This document shows positions 25,801-37,768 of a stretch of 64,000 nt of DNA, in pieces. The translations under genes and the position numbers were made by a program. Position 1 is the stretch's first letter. Each line of letters starts with the position of its first letter. The notes under the pieces were generated by a model. That model saw only the letters and a program-made list of their open reading frames with translations, did no database searches and had not been told where the DNA came from. Source of the DNA: Theristus sp. LFF4_11 (lineage: Eukaryota; Nematoda; Chromadorea; Monhysterida; Xyalidae); assembly GCA_030248135.1 (NCBI GenBank), contig JASANC010005700.1, forward strand, positions 35,265 to 99,264. Direction: 5' to 3'.

Positions 25801-28800
25801 AACGAATGTGACCCGTACACCGCCGCGTGCTTGGTTAGTGAACGCGTTTCGAACAGCTTTGGTTTTCTGGTTGAACAGAACAAGGTCAGAAACGAAAGCT
25901 TGCAACTGATTGCAGAACTGTGCGCACAACACGACCGGCGCACGTTGTGAGCATTGCCTGCAAGGCTACTACGGCAATCCATCGCTGGGTGCGTTCCAAG
26001 GTGCCTGCCAGCAGTGTGCCTGTCCGTTGACCAATCCGGAAAACAACTTTGCACCAAAGTGCCTCGCTGATTACTCCACATTGCACGGCGATAAACAGGA
26101 ACCGACGTACAATTGCATCGGCTGCGAGTTTGGATACACCGGACCGCACTGTGAACAGTGGGTAGTTTTTTAAGGAATTGTAATGCGTGCAATTCGCACT
26201 CATATTCTCAATAAATGACGAATTCATCATTGAGTAACTATTCTCCTAGTTTTGAACCTCTGTGTGTGTAAAAAAGGTTAAAGGTAATTTCATTTTTGAA
26301 ACTCACCATCCTGCAAATAAACAATGTGAAATGTTGATCAAGTTTGGCGGTGCGCAGTCATTCAAGTGTTGTGTTTCCTTGACACCGTAGCACTTAAATT
26401 AAAATCATTATTTAGATGCATAGACGGTTATTTCGGCGACCCAACTACAGTGAACAGCACATGCGAGCCGTGCGACTGCAGTGGCAATGTTGACGCACAG
26501 GCGTTGCACAATTGTGACCGATTGACTGGCATTTGTCTGAAGTGCATCAAGAACACTGAGGGAGACCACTGCGAACGCTGTAAGCCGCACCACTACGGTG
26601 ATGCGCTCGAACACACTTGCACACGTATGTTCATTGGGAGATTTGCAATTTGTAATTAGCAAAAGGATTGATTCAGTCTGACGGCTTTATTGTGGCCAAC
26701 TTGCTTTGAACTATGCATTGAGTTCGTTTTGTGACGCAAAAGACTATTTATAGCGTGCAACTGTCATCACATTGGAGCGGTTGACTCACAATGCGACATG
26801 GTCACTGGCCAATGCAACTGCACGGACGGCTACCACGGAAAACAATGTGACAGATGCTCGGTAAGAGAAGTAGATTTTGAAGTAAAATCTAAATCAATCA
26901 GAAAGCTATGAGAAAAAGCAAAATGTTAAACTTCAAAATTAGGACGGCCACGGCGACGTTGACGCCGGTTGCCCCAAGTGTGCGTGCAACATGACCGGCT
27001 CCATCGACGACGTCTGTGACCCATCAAGTGGCCAGTGTGTCTGCAAAACTGGTGTACTTGGCAAGAACTGTGACTCGTGTCGCAAGGGATATTATGGTTA
27101 TTCCTCTCAAGGATGCCAATGTTAGTACAGCCGAGCGCATCTCTGCTTTTATTTGAGTGCAAGTTTCTGGGTAAATCACCTTTGTTTACGTGTCAGATTG
27201 CCGTTGCGACAAGTACGGCTCGTTGGACGACGGCGCGTGCGACCCGAACGATGGTCAATGTCTGTGTCGTGTGCATGTCACCGGCAAAATGTGCAACGAA
27301 TGCGAGGACAGCTACTACAACATCACCAGTCGTGAGGGCTGTCACAAGTGCAACTGTCACGAGTTGGGCTCACTTTCACAGTCGTGCGACATGATCACCG
27401 GACAGTGCCAGTGCAAGTACGGCGTCGTCGGAAAAAAGTGCGATCAGTGTGCGCCCAATCATTACGGACTGTCGACGGACGGATGTAAAAGTACGTTTTT
27501 ATAGAGGATGTTTTTTTGTACGTGTTCTAATTACTCACCATAAAGTTGCGATTCGTTTTGTCTGTAAGAATCGTAATTGCTCATTTTTCAGAATGTGAAC
27601 CATGTCCGGCGCCCGGACAAGTGTGCGACAAAGAATCGGGAGCATGCAATTGCCCGCCGAACACAAACGGCAAACTGTGCGAAAACTGCGATGCGCACAC
27701 CTGGGATCACGATGAGTTTGAGGGGTGCAAGTTGTGCGACTGCGCTGGGGACGGTTCACAGGTGCACCGACGTCTTGATAAAGAAACATACAAGTTCCTA
27801 TCTGCTGCTGTGATCTGCTCAGTTGCAAATTTGTGTTTAGGGCGCCGACTGCGACATATTCACCGGTCAGTGCCGTTGCAAGGCTGGCTACACGGGATTG
27901 AAGTGCGACAGCTGCATGCATGGCCACTACGATTATCCAACATGCAAAAAGTGTAAATGCAACGTGCAAGGCACCAAGAGCTCAGCATGTATCCCTGGGC
28001 GAAACTGTGCCTGCGAGGAAGATGGAAAATGCCCGTGCAAGGTGCGGATTTAGCGAGAGAGAGAGAGAGAGTTCTTTTTGCTTTAAATTTGAAAACAAAA
28101 CGCATTGTGATTATTGTAGACGAACGTCATGGGCGACCGGTGTTCACAGTGCCAGCCGAACTCATTCGGAATGGAGGCGGACAACCCGAACGGCTGCACC
28201 AAATGTTTCTGTTTCAATCGAACAAATTTCTGCATTCAAGCAACGGCTATCTGGCTGCAGGTAATAAAATAAATAAACCCATAACTTGCCAGAACAGTGA
28301 CGTAAAATTCAGTAACGGTTTGGTTAATTTAATTCTGTCAACAACAATTTTAAACATGTCAACATCAATCAATTCATTGCAGACGCACGGCGACGAGCGC
28401 ATTGCATTCTTCGATGACCCTGCGCCACTGAATTTCGACCATTCCCGTGGCTACACGTTGTTCAAACGAGCACCCCCGACCGTTTCGTCAGTGCAACCAC
28501 GCGGTCAACCGCTCTACTGGGCGCTGCCACGCAAGTTCCTCGGTGACCGTGTCAACTCGTGAGCGTGGCAAACATTCTCGGATCTGAAACACTGCACTGC
28601 AGCATTTTCAACTGCAAACTCTTCAGATACAACGGCTACCTCCGATTCACGGCGCGCAATTGGCAACGACACATGGGCGAGACATCGGTGACGTTTGATG
28701 AACGCCTTTGGAGTCACTTCCCACTGGTTGTGCTGACCGGCAACGACCGACTTGTGCTTGAGTACTACCCCAAGGAGCGGATCAACTCAAATGGCAAATA

Positions 28801-31800
28801 TCGTGTGAAACTGCGCGAGGTGAGCCTTTTTTGCCAAAAAGCCAAGAGCACTGCATTTTCCGGCAAATTAAATTGCAAAAACTGAAATTTCCGACGTTCC
28901 TCTGGCAGGATTTGTGGAAATCGCGCACTACGCCTGATGTGCCGGTCAGTCGAAAGCAGTTCATGATAGCGCTGCAGAATGTGCAAGACATTTACGTGCG
29001 TGGCACATTCGTTGATCATTTGTCACGGGTGGAGGTGAGCGAACTGAGCTTGGACGTGGCCGCGTTTGACGCAAACACGACCGACACAAACCAAACTGCA
29101 ATTGGCGTTGAAGACTGCTCACAGCACTGCGAGAAGGGGTATACTGGCCGGTCGTGTCAGGTTTGCTCTTGGGGTTTGTTACCACTGGGCGCTCTCAGTG
29201 ATCTTTGTTTATACCAATTTAAACCGAAGGCAAAGAATTCAAAACAAAATGATAAAGTGAATAAAGCTCAAGCTGTATTACTGAGAGATTTGTTTTTTTT
29301 CAGAATCCGGCTGAAGGATACTATCGAAAACGACCGGAACAGTATTTGGACATGGACGATGACTTTGCATTGGTTGGCGAAGCAACGCCGTGTGCGTGCA
29401 ACGGGCACTCTACAACGTGTGATGCTGAATCTGGAGTGTGCAAGGTAATTTGCGACAGTTTAGAACGTCATGGAGACCACGCTGAAGCATGCATCTGACC
29501 ATGCGATTAGAAAAACGTTTTGTGTGAGGAGTTGATGTGGTTAACACTCAATTGATTTCCCACGCAGAAAACGGCTGTCGTGAACAGCTAAAAAAACGGT
29601 TTGCCCGGACATAAAAATCCCAATGACACCGATCTGCAGGACTGTCAACATAACACGATCGGTGATTTCTGTGAATTGTGTGCTCCTGGTTATTACGGCG
29701 ATGCAACGAATGATACGGCCGGTGCGAATGCGTGCAAGATGTGCGCGTGTCCCCGCGAGGACAACAGCTTCAGTCTCACATGTCAACCATCGAGCTACGG
29801 CAAAGGATATTACTGTACTGAGTGTTTGCCTGGATTCGAGGGACAATATTGTGAACGGTGAGAACAAACTTTGATAATGAGTACACACGAATCGCTGTAT
29901 TATTGATCCATGCAGACATGTCCGACCGAACAGACTTTTAGTTTGGTTAATTTTTTTCACGCAATAATACGGGAAATAAACGAAACCGAAAATCCGATTA
30001 CTGTGCATGACAAGCGAATGTTTCAAAAACAGGCGTCCTTTCGTTCTGACATGTTCGAATAAATGGGCTATATTTTGTTGGTACAGAGTATAAAAATCAA
30101 TATATGCCTGAAATCGTATTATTTTAAGGTGCATGGAGGGCTACTACGGCGATCCAACGGTTGCCGGTGGCAAGTGTCGGCCGTGCGCGTGTCATGTGCA
30201 TGGATCATTGGATGAACGTTGCGACATGGCCACCGGACAGTGCGTCTGCCGACTAGGACTCACTGGGCGCGATTGCTCGCAGTGTCAAGAGCGGCACGCA
30301 CTTGTCGGACAAATCTGTGCTTGTCAGTGGTGGAGATTCATTTCATTTTCAGTTCTATAGTTTTTTGATCTATGATTGCTTTATGTATTGTATACGCTCG
30401 CAAAACACCGGGTCCCTTGTGGCTTTATAGCCCGGGATGGTTGATTCTGTGAGAATTTACTACTTTTGTTCGCTGATGTTTTACCCAGACTATAAGATCT
30501 GTCTGTGGTAAAACAGCTTCGGCAGTTCTGCCTGGTGTCCGTCGCACTGACGAGCCAGGGGACACCGAGGTATGCGTCTACCTGGCGAAACCGCAAACAG
30601 CGAACTTTATGTATTGCTCGAATCGTACATTTTTGCGTAGTTTTAATTGAACTGCGTTTTTGTCATTTTCTTGCTCTTCAGCTTGTGATCAGGGATGTAC
30701 GTTGGATTTAATGGCTGCTGTGGACGATATGATGGCCGTTATTGATTCGTACAATTTCACTGGATTGGTAAGAAGAATTTTTCACTAAGGACCTACACAA
30801 ACAAGTACAGTACGGCCGAATAAATGTGGCAGTCCATCAAGGCGGGATCAGTCGCAGACTGGGAGTTGTCTTTTTCAAAAGTGCCAACATAATTCCCAAT
30901 CATGTGTGCAAGAGAGAAAGAATGCACAGAATAGCGCGGATAATTCACTAGTTTAAAAAACGAGTCAAATTTGGCACACAATGTGGTTTCTGAACGTCTT
31001 TTTTCTTTCATTCAAATTTCGCGCGCTCCTTGAACCCTGAAAAAAGCTGCCATGTTTACTCGGCCATACCGTACATAGATCTCGAACGCATGACTAGTTC
31101 ACAAGTTTTAATGATTCTAGGTGCCCGTTCCATGGAAACGCCTGCGAACAATTTCAAATGCCACAGCAAAACTTGAAAAACGACTGAATGAAACAATGAA
31201 AGCTCGTAAACAGGCCGGAACACTTTTGAATGAAATTGAAAATACCGAAAGCGACCTGAAGGTGCGCAGCATTTCAAGCTTGCTTTCCAATAAATGATCG
31301 ATTTTTTGGTACCATTTTATTTTAGCGCGTTAACGCAACTGTTGATCAAGCGCAATTTATTCTTGACTTGATCGCCGATGAGCGCAACAAAATGGAAAAA
31401 GCCGAAAAAATTACGAATGACTTGATGAAAAAAATGGATGATTTACGCCGTGAGACCCACGGTTAGCCGACTATTTTTGGTGTCTTTACTCGATAGTTTG
31501 CGCCAGAGAGTATCACAAAGACTGCTATTTCCAGAGGTACTCAGCAACTTACAAGTGTTTGCGCGTGGTGGGCGGGGCACCGCTGATAGCGCCCAGCTGG
31601 TCATTCAAGCTCAGGAATATCTGCAGGCTACTAAGGAACGAGAGGAATATATTAAACAGCGTCAGAATTATGCCAACGTTGAACTGAAGTAAGTACAACT
31701 ACTGGGCGTTTTTAGAAAATGGCACCATAAAAACCATCAGCAGTGACGCTGAATACAACCTTCATACTCAGTAATGTTTGTTGTTCCAGGAATGCCGAAG

Positions 31801-34800
31801 AATTGTTGGAAAAGTTGGTGAACCGGCGATTCAACGACACAACACTGGAGACATTGTTTGAACAGTTGCAGCAAACAAAGATAGCATTGGATGCAACACA
31901 GCACAAACTGTGGGATGACGCACGCCGCGAAGGAATCAGTGCCGCGAACATGACTCGCATCAACTTGAAACGAGTCGCTGAATTCAAAGTTTGTCTAAAA
32001 AATACATGCTACACTGTTTTTGTGGTGCGAATAACATTCACGAATATGTTTTCAATACAATTCTAGCGAGTGGAGGAAGCGATTAACGAGAAACAAGGGC
32101 GAGCAAATGACAACTTGGCAAATTCAACGGATGCCATCGCAAAGTCAAAGGACGGCATTCTACACACGTTCAATGCGTTCAAGGTAATAAAGAGGGACAA
32201 AGAAGAAAGTTGTTTTTTTCATAGACAATATGCGAGTAATAATGAATCAAAAGTGAGTATTATGCAGCAAAGCGATTGCTTCAGAACACGAATGACACGG
32301 TGATACCGGAGCTGGTGAACAGCACGAGCAAGTGTATTGCGTTAGCGCGCAACTACGAAGACCTGATGCACGAGTATGCGGCTGAGTACGTGCAGCCAGC
32401 AGAAACGGACGCTGCCAACCTGGAAACGAACGCCGCCATCATCCGAGACACGTTCACGCACACCAAGCACTCTTCCGATTCGGCGCTGAAAGCTGCGAGA
32501 TCGTATGACGACATTGTGGACGCCTTGCAGAACGCACATGATGCCGCGAACCAGGCGAAAACACAAGCTCACAACACCTATGATGAGGTCGCTTGCATAT
32601 TTCATAACGATTTTGCTTATCACATTCAGTAGGCCGGAGAAAATTATTCTGTGTCGGTTTGATTTTTCCAGATTCATCCGGATGACACAGACACTCTGAT
32701 GGAGATGGCTATTGAATCAAAGAACACAAGCGCTGAATTGATGAACCAAGCTCAAAATTTGAATGTCGAAGGTTGCTTCAAGGGTTTTCATCCTTTTGTA
32801 TCTGAAAAAATATTTTAAAAATGTGTTAAAAAATCCTTGTTGGAGTTTGAGCGTTTCTAGCAACTTTTGATCCCATTTCAAAAAGCTTCGTACCGGGGCT
32901 TTTTCCAAAGGACGCTGTCGTTTCATTTCAGCGCTCGAAAAACGTCGCGAGTCTTACATCAATCGATTGGGCGATGTGGATGACGCCGTGCGTACTGGCC
33001 GCAAGACAATTGATCAATTGGTGCTCAACTACGACGACATGGATGGTGAAACGCTGTTTGGGGTTGCATAGTAAATAGAATAATTTACTCAAAGTCGTCT
33101 TTTGTTCAGCGCGGCACTCTTCCATGGAAGCAGCCGTGAACGCTGCGGAAACGGCAAAAGAAAATGCTGAAGAAACTTTAAAGAACACCGAGGAATTAGC
33201 AAGCAACGTGCGAGACCTCAAGAATCGCGTTGAAGAGTTCGAGCATCTCACTGGCAGAGGTGTTCGTCAGTTGACTGAAGAAAGTAAGCGGAGTTTGCAA
33301 GAGAGCACACAATGAAGTCATTTTTCAAGCTGTAATGTCGTAATTGTGTTCGCAGTAAATCTGACGTGACTTTTTGCCTTCTCAGTTGAAAAAGCAACAG
33401 AAGGGATCTCAAAAGCGAACGAGCGAATCGCGGACGTGTTTGAGAAGGCTGAACAGAATAAGCTGAAGGTCGATCGTTTGGGCACGAATTTGGGTCTGTT
33501 GAAAGAGAAGATCCGTGAGGCGCGCGAAAAAGCCGGCAAAGTAAGTTGCGATAAATTTTGGACATGTGTACAAATATGTCAAAGTACAGGGTGTCCCAGC
33601 TAGATGTACAACATTTGTTTTTGTAAATAAGCGTGCGTGCATTGCCCAATTTTTATAATTTTTTCAGCGTTTGTAGAAAAGACTTCGGGAATTTGTTTGA
33701 CACTAACGACGTTCCGATACGTTGAATATAACCTGACTTATAAGCATTTGAAAAAATACAATTTTTCAATTGCCGCCCGCACCGGTAAGCGACTGGCTGG
33801 ACACTCAGTTTGACCAGCGCTGGGTCGGCCGCGGTGGGCCAATTGCCTGGCCTGCACGTTCGCCTGACATCACAGCGTGTCACTACTGGCTCTGGGGGGC
33901 TGTAAAGCACCGTGTTTATGAGACCCACCCAGCATCCATCGATGAGCTAATTGTGGCCATCGGTGAAACTGTGGGCGAAATCAGCGACGAAGAGCGCCTG
34001 TCAGGTGTTTTGGACTTCGTCAGACAAATGACAAACTGATTGAAAGGGAGGGCCAGCACATTGAGCACAATTAGACGGTTGATATTTTGAGTTATGTAAG
34101 TGTTTGATTTGTTTTTTCTGCTCTCTGCTCGTTCATTTTTTTGTGAAAGTGAGGTTTTTTTAAAACTGCCATAACTTGTGCCACGTTTGCTGAAACACAA
34201 AAAATTCTGGTGCCAAACAATTTCCCGAAGTCTTTTTCACAAACGTTGAAAAAATTATCAACATAGGTCAACGCACGCGCGCATACTTAAAAAAACAAAT
34301 GTTATACATCTAGCTGGGACACCCTGTACTATGTTCGTGCAGATTCAAATTGCGGTCAAATCGGAGCCCGGCCAAGAATGCATGCGCTCGTTTGTGTCGC
34401 CGTCGCATCCGTCGCCTGTCAATGAAATAAGCATCAAATATCGACCAAATGATGATGTCGGCAATGACGCACCAAACTCACTGGTCTTCCACACGCGAAC
34501 AAAACGTCGACGAACGGTTTGTGAAATCAAAAATTGTAGTAGTTAAGTTTGTTGTTGTGTTCAGGAAGAAAGTCGGTAATCGTCTTTTTAATGTCAACCA
34601 CCGAACGCTGATAAGTTAGTGTTGTTTTGAAATTTTATTGTTAGTAAGTGAGTATTTACAATTACAGCAACCAACGGAATACTTGGCGCTAGAGTTGAAA
34701 GAAGGGCAGTTCATTTTCCACTGGGACATTGGCACCGGCCACAACATGGTTACAAGCAGACGGCAAATCTACCAAGTTCCGCCGGATGTCTGGTATCAAA

Positions 34801-36862
34801 TCGATGTAAGACGGTTAGTCACTTTTTTAATGTTAAACTGGACGTTTTTAAAAATGTTTAGCCATTCAGCTCTATCAGGAAAATGAACACAACAAAATTT
34901 TGTTGCAGTGAAGGCAACCGTGCGATATTGACCGTGGCACAAGTGCGCCAAAATTCAGATCAAACATTCACGACCATTGGCGAGCCGTCAGTTCTGCAGT
35001 ACAAATTTGGTGGCACAGCAGAAGTGTTCAACACCCAACCTGGACAGACACTTATTACACTGGGCGCCGATCCTGAAAATTTGGTATGTCACGTTTTTTT
35101 TAAAGCAGCGTTACTTCTATCACTTTGATTTGCAGTCGCCAGTTTTTGAAAGCTTCTTCCACTCAGCCTCCGAACATCACCGAACACCAATTCCGTGGCA
35201 CCATTGGCCATTTGAAAGTTGATGGAACCGATGTGCCACTGTGGCGATTTGCGGGCAAGAAACGAGATCAATGTGTCGGCGCTGTCAGGTTGGTAGTTTT
35301 TCTGTCAAAAGTGCTTCGTCGAAAAAGCCCTTGAAGTGAACGTCCAAAATCTCAAATTCTGTTTATGGTTGCATCAACAATGTGTGATGCACGTTTGACA
35401 AATTTGGCAGTTGTTTCTTGAAAAAAACACTATTTTTCTTCAGTCCGAAAGTGAGCCGATCACGTCAATCGAGTTACATGTTCCGTGACGGTTATGCCGA
35501 AGTGCAGCCAAGTCATTGGTATAATGACAAAGAGCTCCGCATGCGTATCACGTTTGCCGCGTATTCGCCCAATGGACTGATTTACTTCCGCGGTGACCAG
35601 GTACCAGTTTCGGTTGGATTAAATCGGTTGAGAAATCGGTTTGGGTACTTTGATTCGTTGTTCACAATTCGTTTAAAATGTTTTGCGTCGCTATGATTTG
35701 CTAGCGCTGATTATGGAGGTGCTGATTATCCACAATCAGCCGTGATTGTTTCGATGCAGTGATTGATGCAGTGACTGTTTGTATGCTTGTTTGTATCGAT
35801 CAATTCAAACAATGTCCAGGAAACGAGCGATTTCGTGGCTGTGTACCTGAATGAAGGTCACGTGGTTCTCGAGTTTTACCTCGGTGGCAACAGTCATCTG
35901 CGACTTCAGTCCAATGAGACTTACAACGATGGACTCACGCATGTGATCAGCGCCACACGCAACGCAAGAACTGGTGAGAACGGGTACACATTCTTTACAG
36001 TCTGTGTGTTTTTTTAGTGTGTTGTGAAAATGTGTTCTGCTGGATCGAGCAGCTTGCTAACAAAGCTCCTTGTTGCTGAGTTTGTATTTTCGCTTCAGCT
36101 ACCCTACAAGTTGGCCGGCAGGGCGACGATGAGGTGAGCGGCGAAGCGGCTGGCGACGCGGACAGTCTCAATGCACGCCTGTCAGCGCACTACGTCGGCG
36201 GTGTGCCACACAGCTTCAATCAATCCAGGTTCATTATGAGATTGATTTAATAGGGCAGGGGCAGTATTCTTGCTTGGCATAGACGTCCAATTCGCAAAGG
36301 CTACTTATGTTTTTCATTCAAATCAGCGTGACTTGACTCCATTGTTCATATTCAGCTGGTCGAAGTACTCGATCAACTGGGATGGATTCTTTGGCTGTTT
36401 GTATGAGATCCTGCCAGACACGACGGACACGCATTTGTCAATAAGCCAGGCAGCTCGATCACAGGGCGTCAGCGCTGGTTGTTTGCGAGACGATGAGAAA
36501 CGATTGCAGACCAGTGACAGGTTGGTCGGTTGGCGTTCACCGTTGCTCATAAGTTTTTCTTAAACTCATTCTTATTCTCAACTAACAATTCTTCAAGTAG
36601 CGTGTGCAGTTTCAATAAAAACGAGCTTCTAAATCTGCGAGCAAAGCATGGTGTTACCAATGTCATTTTGCAATGCTTCAGGATGGTCTACTTTGAAGCG
36701 CCCGCAGGCGAGTCAGCGTACATGGTTGTGCCTGGTGTTGTTCTGGACGTCAATGGTTCCTCGCTGGCGTTTGCATTCCGAACGCGTCAGGCGAATGCAA
36801 CCCTGCTCTATCAGAGCACAAGGGTCACCACTTATAGACGACGAGCTCGTGAAGCTGGACAG
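19809..36862 (+). CDS. lam-3: Laminin subunit alpha (alpha-1/2 type, lam-3-like), C-terminally incomplete
   Basis: Extracellular basement-membrane glycoprotein, the alpha chain of the laminin heterotrimer. I can thread 49 exons with GT-AG introns and fully consistent phases to 8160 nt, 2720 codons. Exon starts and ends are given in the domain entries below. Order: signal peptide ([16 protein letters not shown]), LN domain, LE repeats, L4a, LE repeats, L4b, LE repeats, coiled coil I/II, LG1, LG2, partial LG3. Two L4 domains in a chain with an LN domain, and LN phrases such as [15 protein letters not shown] and WWQSP, match the vertebrate LAMA1/2 class rather than alpha-3/5. That class usually has about 3,100 residues and five LG domains. 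Here LG3 stops at 36862 (donor CAG-GTGCAA) and no later exon is found; reading through instead reaches a stop at 36904. Either the gene is truncated, the distal exons are missing from this assembly, or I missed them. Confidence 0.9.
22911..24537 (+). other. lam-3: Laminin exons 8-14: LE repeats and laminin IV type A domain (L4a)
   Basis: Exons 22911-23029, 23145-23309, 23396-23551, 23642-23782, 23857-24024, 24113-24208 and 24326-24537. The first four carry Cys-rich EGF-like LE modules (for example [13 protein letters not shown]). The last three form the globular L4a domain, from about [12 protein letters not shown] to [16 protein letters not shown]. The last donor must be AA-GTTGGT at 24537 to keep phase with exon 15. 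Confidence 0.88.
24666..24971 (-). CDS. Small secreted protein nested in a laminin intron
   Basis: A 101-codon uninterrupted frame on the strand opposite to laminin, wholly inside intron 14 (24538-25607). It starts [15 protein letters not shown] and continues [12 protein letters not shown], an excellent signal peptide. An acidic/polar spacer follows, then a predicted amphipathic helix ([20 protein letters not shown]), then a polar tail ending DENNN. The ATG is preceded directly by TTTTTCAAAGTGCAG, which could serve as a trans-splice acceptor. No Cys pairs and no obvious dibasic neuropeptide units are seen. The family is not recognised. Being single-exon and short, it could still be chance, but the signal peptide argues for a real gene. 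Confidence 0.55.
   Translation of the reverse strand: MNTSTSFVTIFIVHFALLLMMLSTNARPLLADAEQNGDVKNSKSTSQEATDDDVKLLQQTLRVLEQMQRSMEKIRRDNEQNKTNFNMSLFHELKILDENNN
25608..28041 (+). other. lam-3: Laminin exons 15-22: central LE repeats
   Basis: Exons 25608-25833, 25916-26157, 26416-26624, 26754-26860, 26943-27120, 27197-27490, 27592-27761 and 27841-28041. These are back-to-back LE modules with the usual eight-Cys spacing, such as [20 protein letters not shown] and [20 protein letters not shown]. Exon 16 ends at CA-GTGGGT (26157), which restores a Gln-Cys junction with exon 17. A GA repeat lies just after exon 22 at about 28054-28070. Confidence 0.9.
28120..29160 (+). other. lam-3: Laminin exons 23-26: LE end and second laminin IV domain (L4b)
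   Basis: Exons 28120-28260, 28383-28558, 28627-28819 and 28909-29160. The L4b domain shows [17 protein letters not shown] followed, after a 68-bp intron, by [14 protein letters not shown]. It ends before [11 protein letters not shown], where LE repeats resume. The donor TC-GTGAGC at 28558 lies just before an in-frame stop, so the intron is required. Confidence 0.88.
29304..30322 (+). other. lam-3: Laminin exons 27-29: last LE repeats
   Basis: Exons 29304-29444, 29640-29857 and 30129-30322. They encode LE modules including [37 protein letters not shown] and [18 protein letters not shown]. They end at [12 protein letters not shown], where the coiled coil follows. Confidence 0.88.
30391..30604. 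mobile_element. 214-bp retroposed insertion with 12-bp target-site duplication
   Basis: CTTTATGTATTG is present at 30379-30390 and again at 30605-30616, bracketing 214 bp of different, more GC-rich sequence inside laminin intron 29. The insert has strong stem-loops and, near its 3' end, the string CTGACGA, then GCCAGG...CCTGGC, then GAAA. This is the order of conserved boxes around stem II of a hammerhead ribozyme. A possible stem III (CGC-AAACA-GCG) follows, but the expected cleavage triplet is replaced by AAC and stem I is not evident. The element family is unknown. Confidence 0.5.
30682..33540 (+). other. lam-3: Laminin exons 30-40: coiled-coil domains II/I
   Basis: Exons 30682-30767, 31121-31261, 31326-31449, 31535-31688, 31790-31988, 32067-32183, 32285-32587, 32672-32771, 32932-33045, 33110-33283 and 33386-33540. 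The translation is Cys-poor, charged and heptad-like (for example [32 protein letters not shown]). This is the region that assembles with beta and gamma chains. It starts at [17 protein letters not shown] sequence with the Cys pair usual at the domain II boundary. Confidence 0.85.
30810..31070. mobile_element. 261-bp MITE in laminin intron 30
   Basis: TIRs GTACGGCCGAATAAATGTGG and, at the right end in reverse complement, GTATGGCCGAGTAAACATGG. GTACA flanks both sides (30805-30809 and 31071-31075), a 5-bp target-site duplication. A second full-length copy lies in the opposite orientation at 37251-37510, with diverged pieces near 18420 and 53080. Confidence 0.75.
33587..34326. mobile_element. 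Mariner/Tc1-like element in the laminin coiled-coil/LG intron
   Basis: TIRs CAGGGTGTCCCAGCTAGATG (left) and the exact reverse complement at the right end, continuing to ACAAATGTT. TA flanks both sides (33585-33586 and 34327-34328). At about 740 bp it is internally deleted. Its right end lies 16 bp before laminin exon 41, so the element supplies most of the sequence just upstream of that 3' splice site. Confidence 0.85.
33770..34039 (+). pseudogene. Transposase remnant (IS630/Tc1/mariner C-terminal part)
   Basis: An 89-codon frame inside the TIR element includes [20 protein letters not shown] and [13 protein letters not shown]. These match the conserved (R/P)SPDL(T)...FLWG region near the last catalytic Asp/Glu of many mariner-type transposases. 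The N-terminal DNA-binding and first catalytic parts are missing, so it cannot be autonomous. Confidence 0.75.
34343..36862 (+). other. lam-3: Laminin exons 41-49: LG1, LG2 and partial LG3
   Basis: Exons 34343-34516, 34668-34813, 34909-35083, 35143-35288, 35444-35600, 35820-35973, 36099-36228, 36356-36520 and 36682-36862. LG1 closes with [18 protein letters not shown] and QCVGAV. LG2 closes with [14 protein letters not shown] and a later Cys. LG3 begins [18 protein letters not shown] and reads [20 protein letters not shown] before the sequence runs out. The acceptor of exon 44 is the second AG of TTGCAGTCGCCAG (phase decides). For exon 49 a nearer acceptor at 36601 would add in-frame residues that fit LG less well. 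Confidence 0.82.
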
Positions 36863-37250
36863 GTGCAAACAACATATACACTGAACATGACTTTGAAAAC
36901 TTGAAAGACGATCGTGAAAACTTCTACTGAAATGTCGCCCCCAAGGTGTACCGATTATGATCACTTTGGACCTCCAACGCTCCGAATCCTCCGGCCTCGA
37001 ACGCTGATGTGAAGATCCAAGCGCCCGGAACTGTCCTGCGTTTAGTTTCAGAAAGCACAAGTTTATTACGAGTCGTTTGATTGTTGCGTTAATGGTACCG
37101 TGTGTTTGTGTGTGTCTCACCAATTTCCAAGTTCTCTTTTCTTCTTTCTCTCTTTTACTTCGTTAGCCAACTCTTTAGCAACAACGATAAAGCTACATGC
37201 AGCAATGTTTTGCAATCTCTGATGTTTCTGTTTTTTGCACAGAATTTACA

Positions 37251-37510
37251 GTATAGCCGATTAAACATGGCAGCTTTTTTCAGGGTGCAAGGAGCGCGCG
37301 AATTTTGAATAAAAGAGAAAGAAGTTCAGAAACCAAATTGTATGCCAAATTTGACGCGTTTTTTTAAGCTAATGGATTATCCGTATTATTCTGTTTATTC
37401 TTTCTCCCTTGCACACATGATTGGAAATTATGTTGGCATTTTTGAAAAAGACAACTCCTAGTCAGCGACTAATCCCGCCTTGACGGACTGCCTCATTTAT
37501 TCGGCTATGC
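37251..37510. mobile_element. 260-bp MITE, inverted copy of 30810-31070
   Basis: GTATAGCCGATTAAACATGG and the right-end reverse complement GCATAGCCGAATAAATGAGG form the TIRs. Internal blocks (GGAGCGCGCGAATTT, CACACATGATTGG, AAAGACAACTCC) match the laminin-intron copy in reverse orientation. Confidence 0.75.
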
Positions 37511-37623
37511 TGTTCAGAATTTCGCACATGATGTGATTTTAGACTAAACTGAAGAGGACAATTGAAAAATATCTAGATAACTTCAAAATTTTTACGCTTT
37601 TCAACAAGCTTGTAAACAACAAA

Positions 37624-37768
37624 CGCGGCGCAAAAATATGACTCTTATGTACTTGTATCCGTGTGTACCACATCAGAGACTTGAAAAGGTTGTCGAGCCA
37701 AGTCTTTCACTGCTTACACAAGGCCATATTCCTCCTTTTATATGCGTCTCCCGCATTTTTAGATAATT
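37624..37768 (+). repeat. 145-bp dispersed repeat, copy 1
   Basis: It runs from CGGCGCAAAAATATGAC to CGCATTTTTAGATAAT. It is almost identical to 49607-49752 (same strand) and to the reverse complement of 48724-48866. The 3' part can form a hairpin (ATGCGT-nnn-ACGCAT in the other two copies; one base changed here) followed by TTTTT. Confidence 0.7.
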
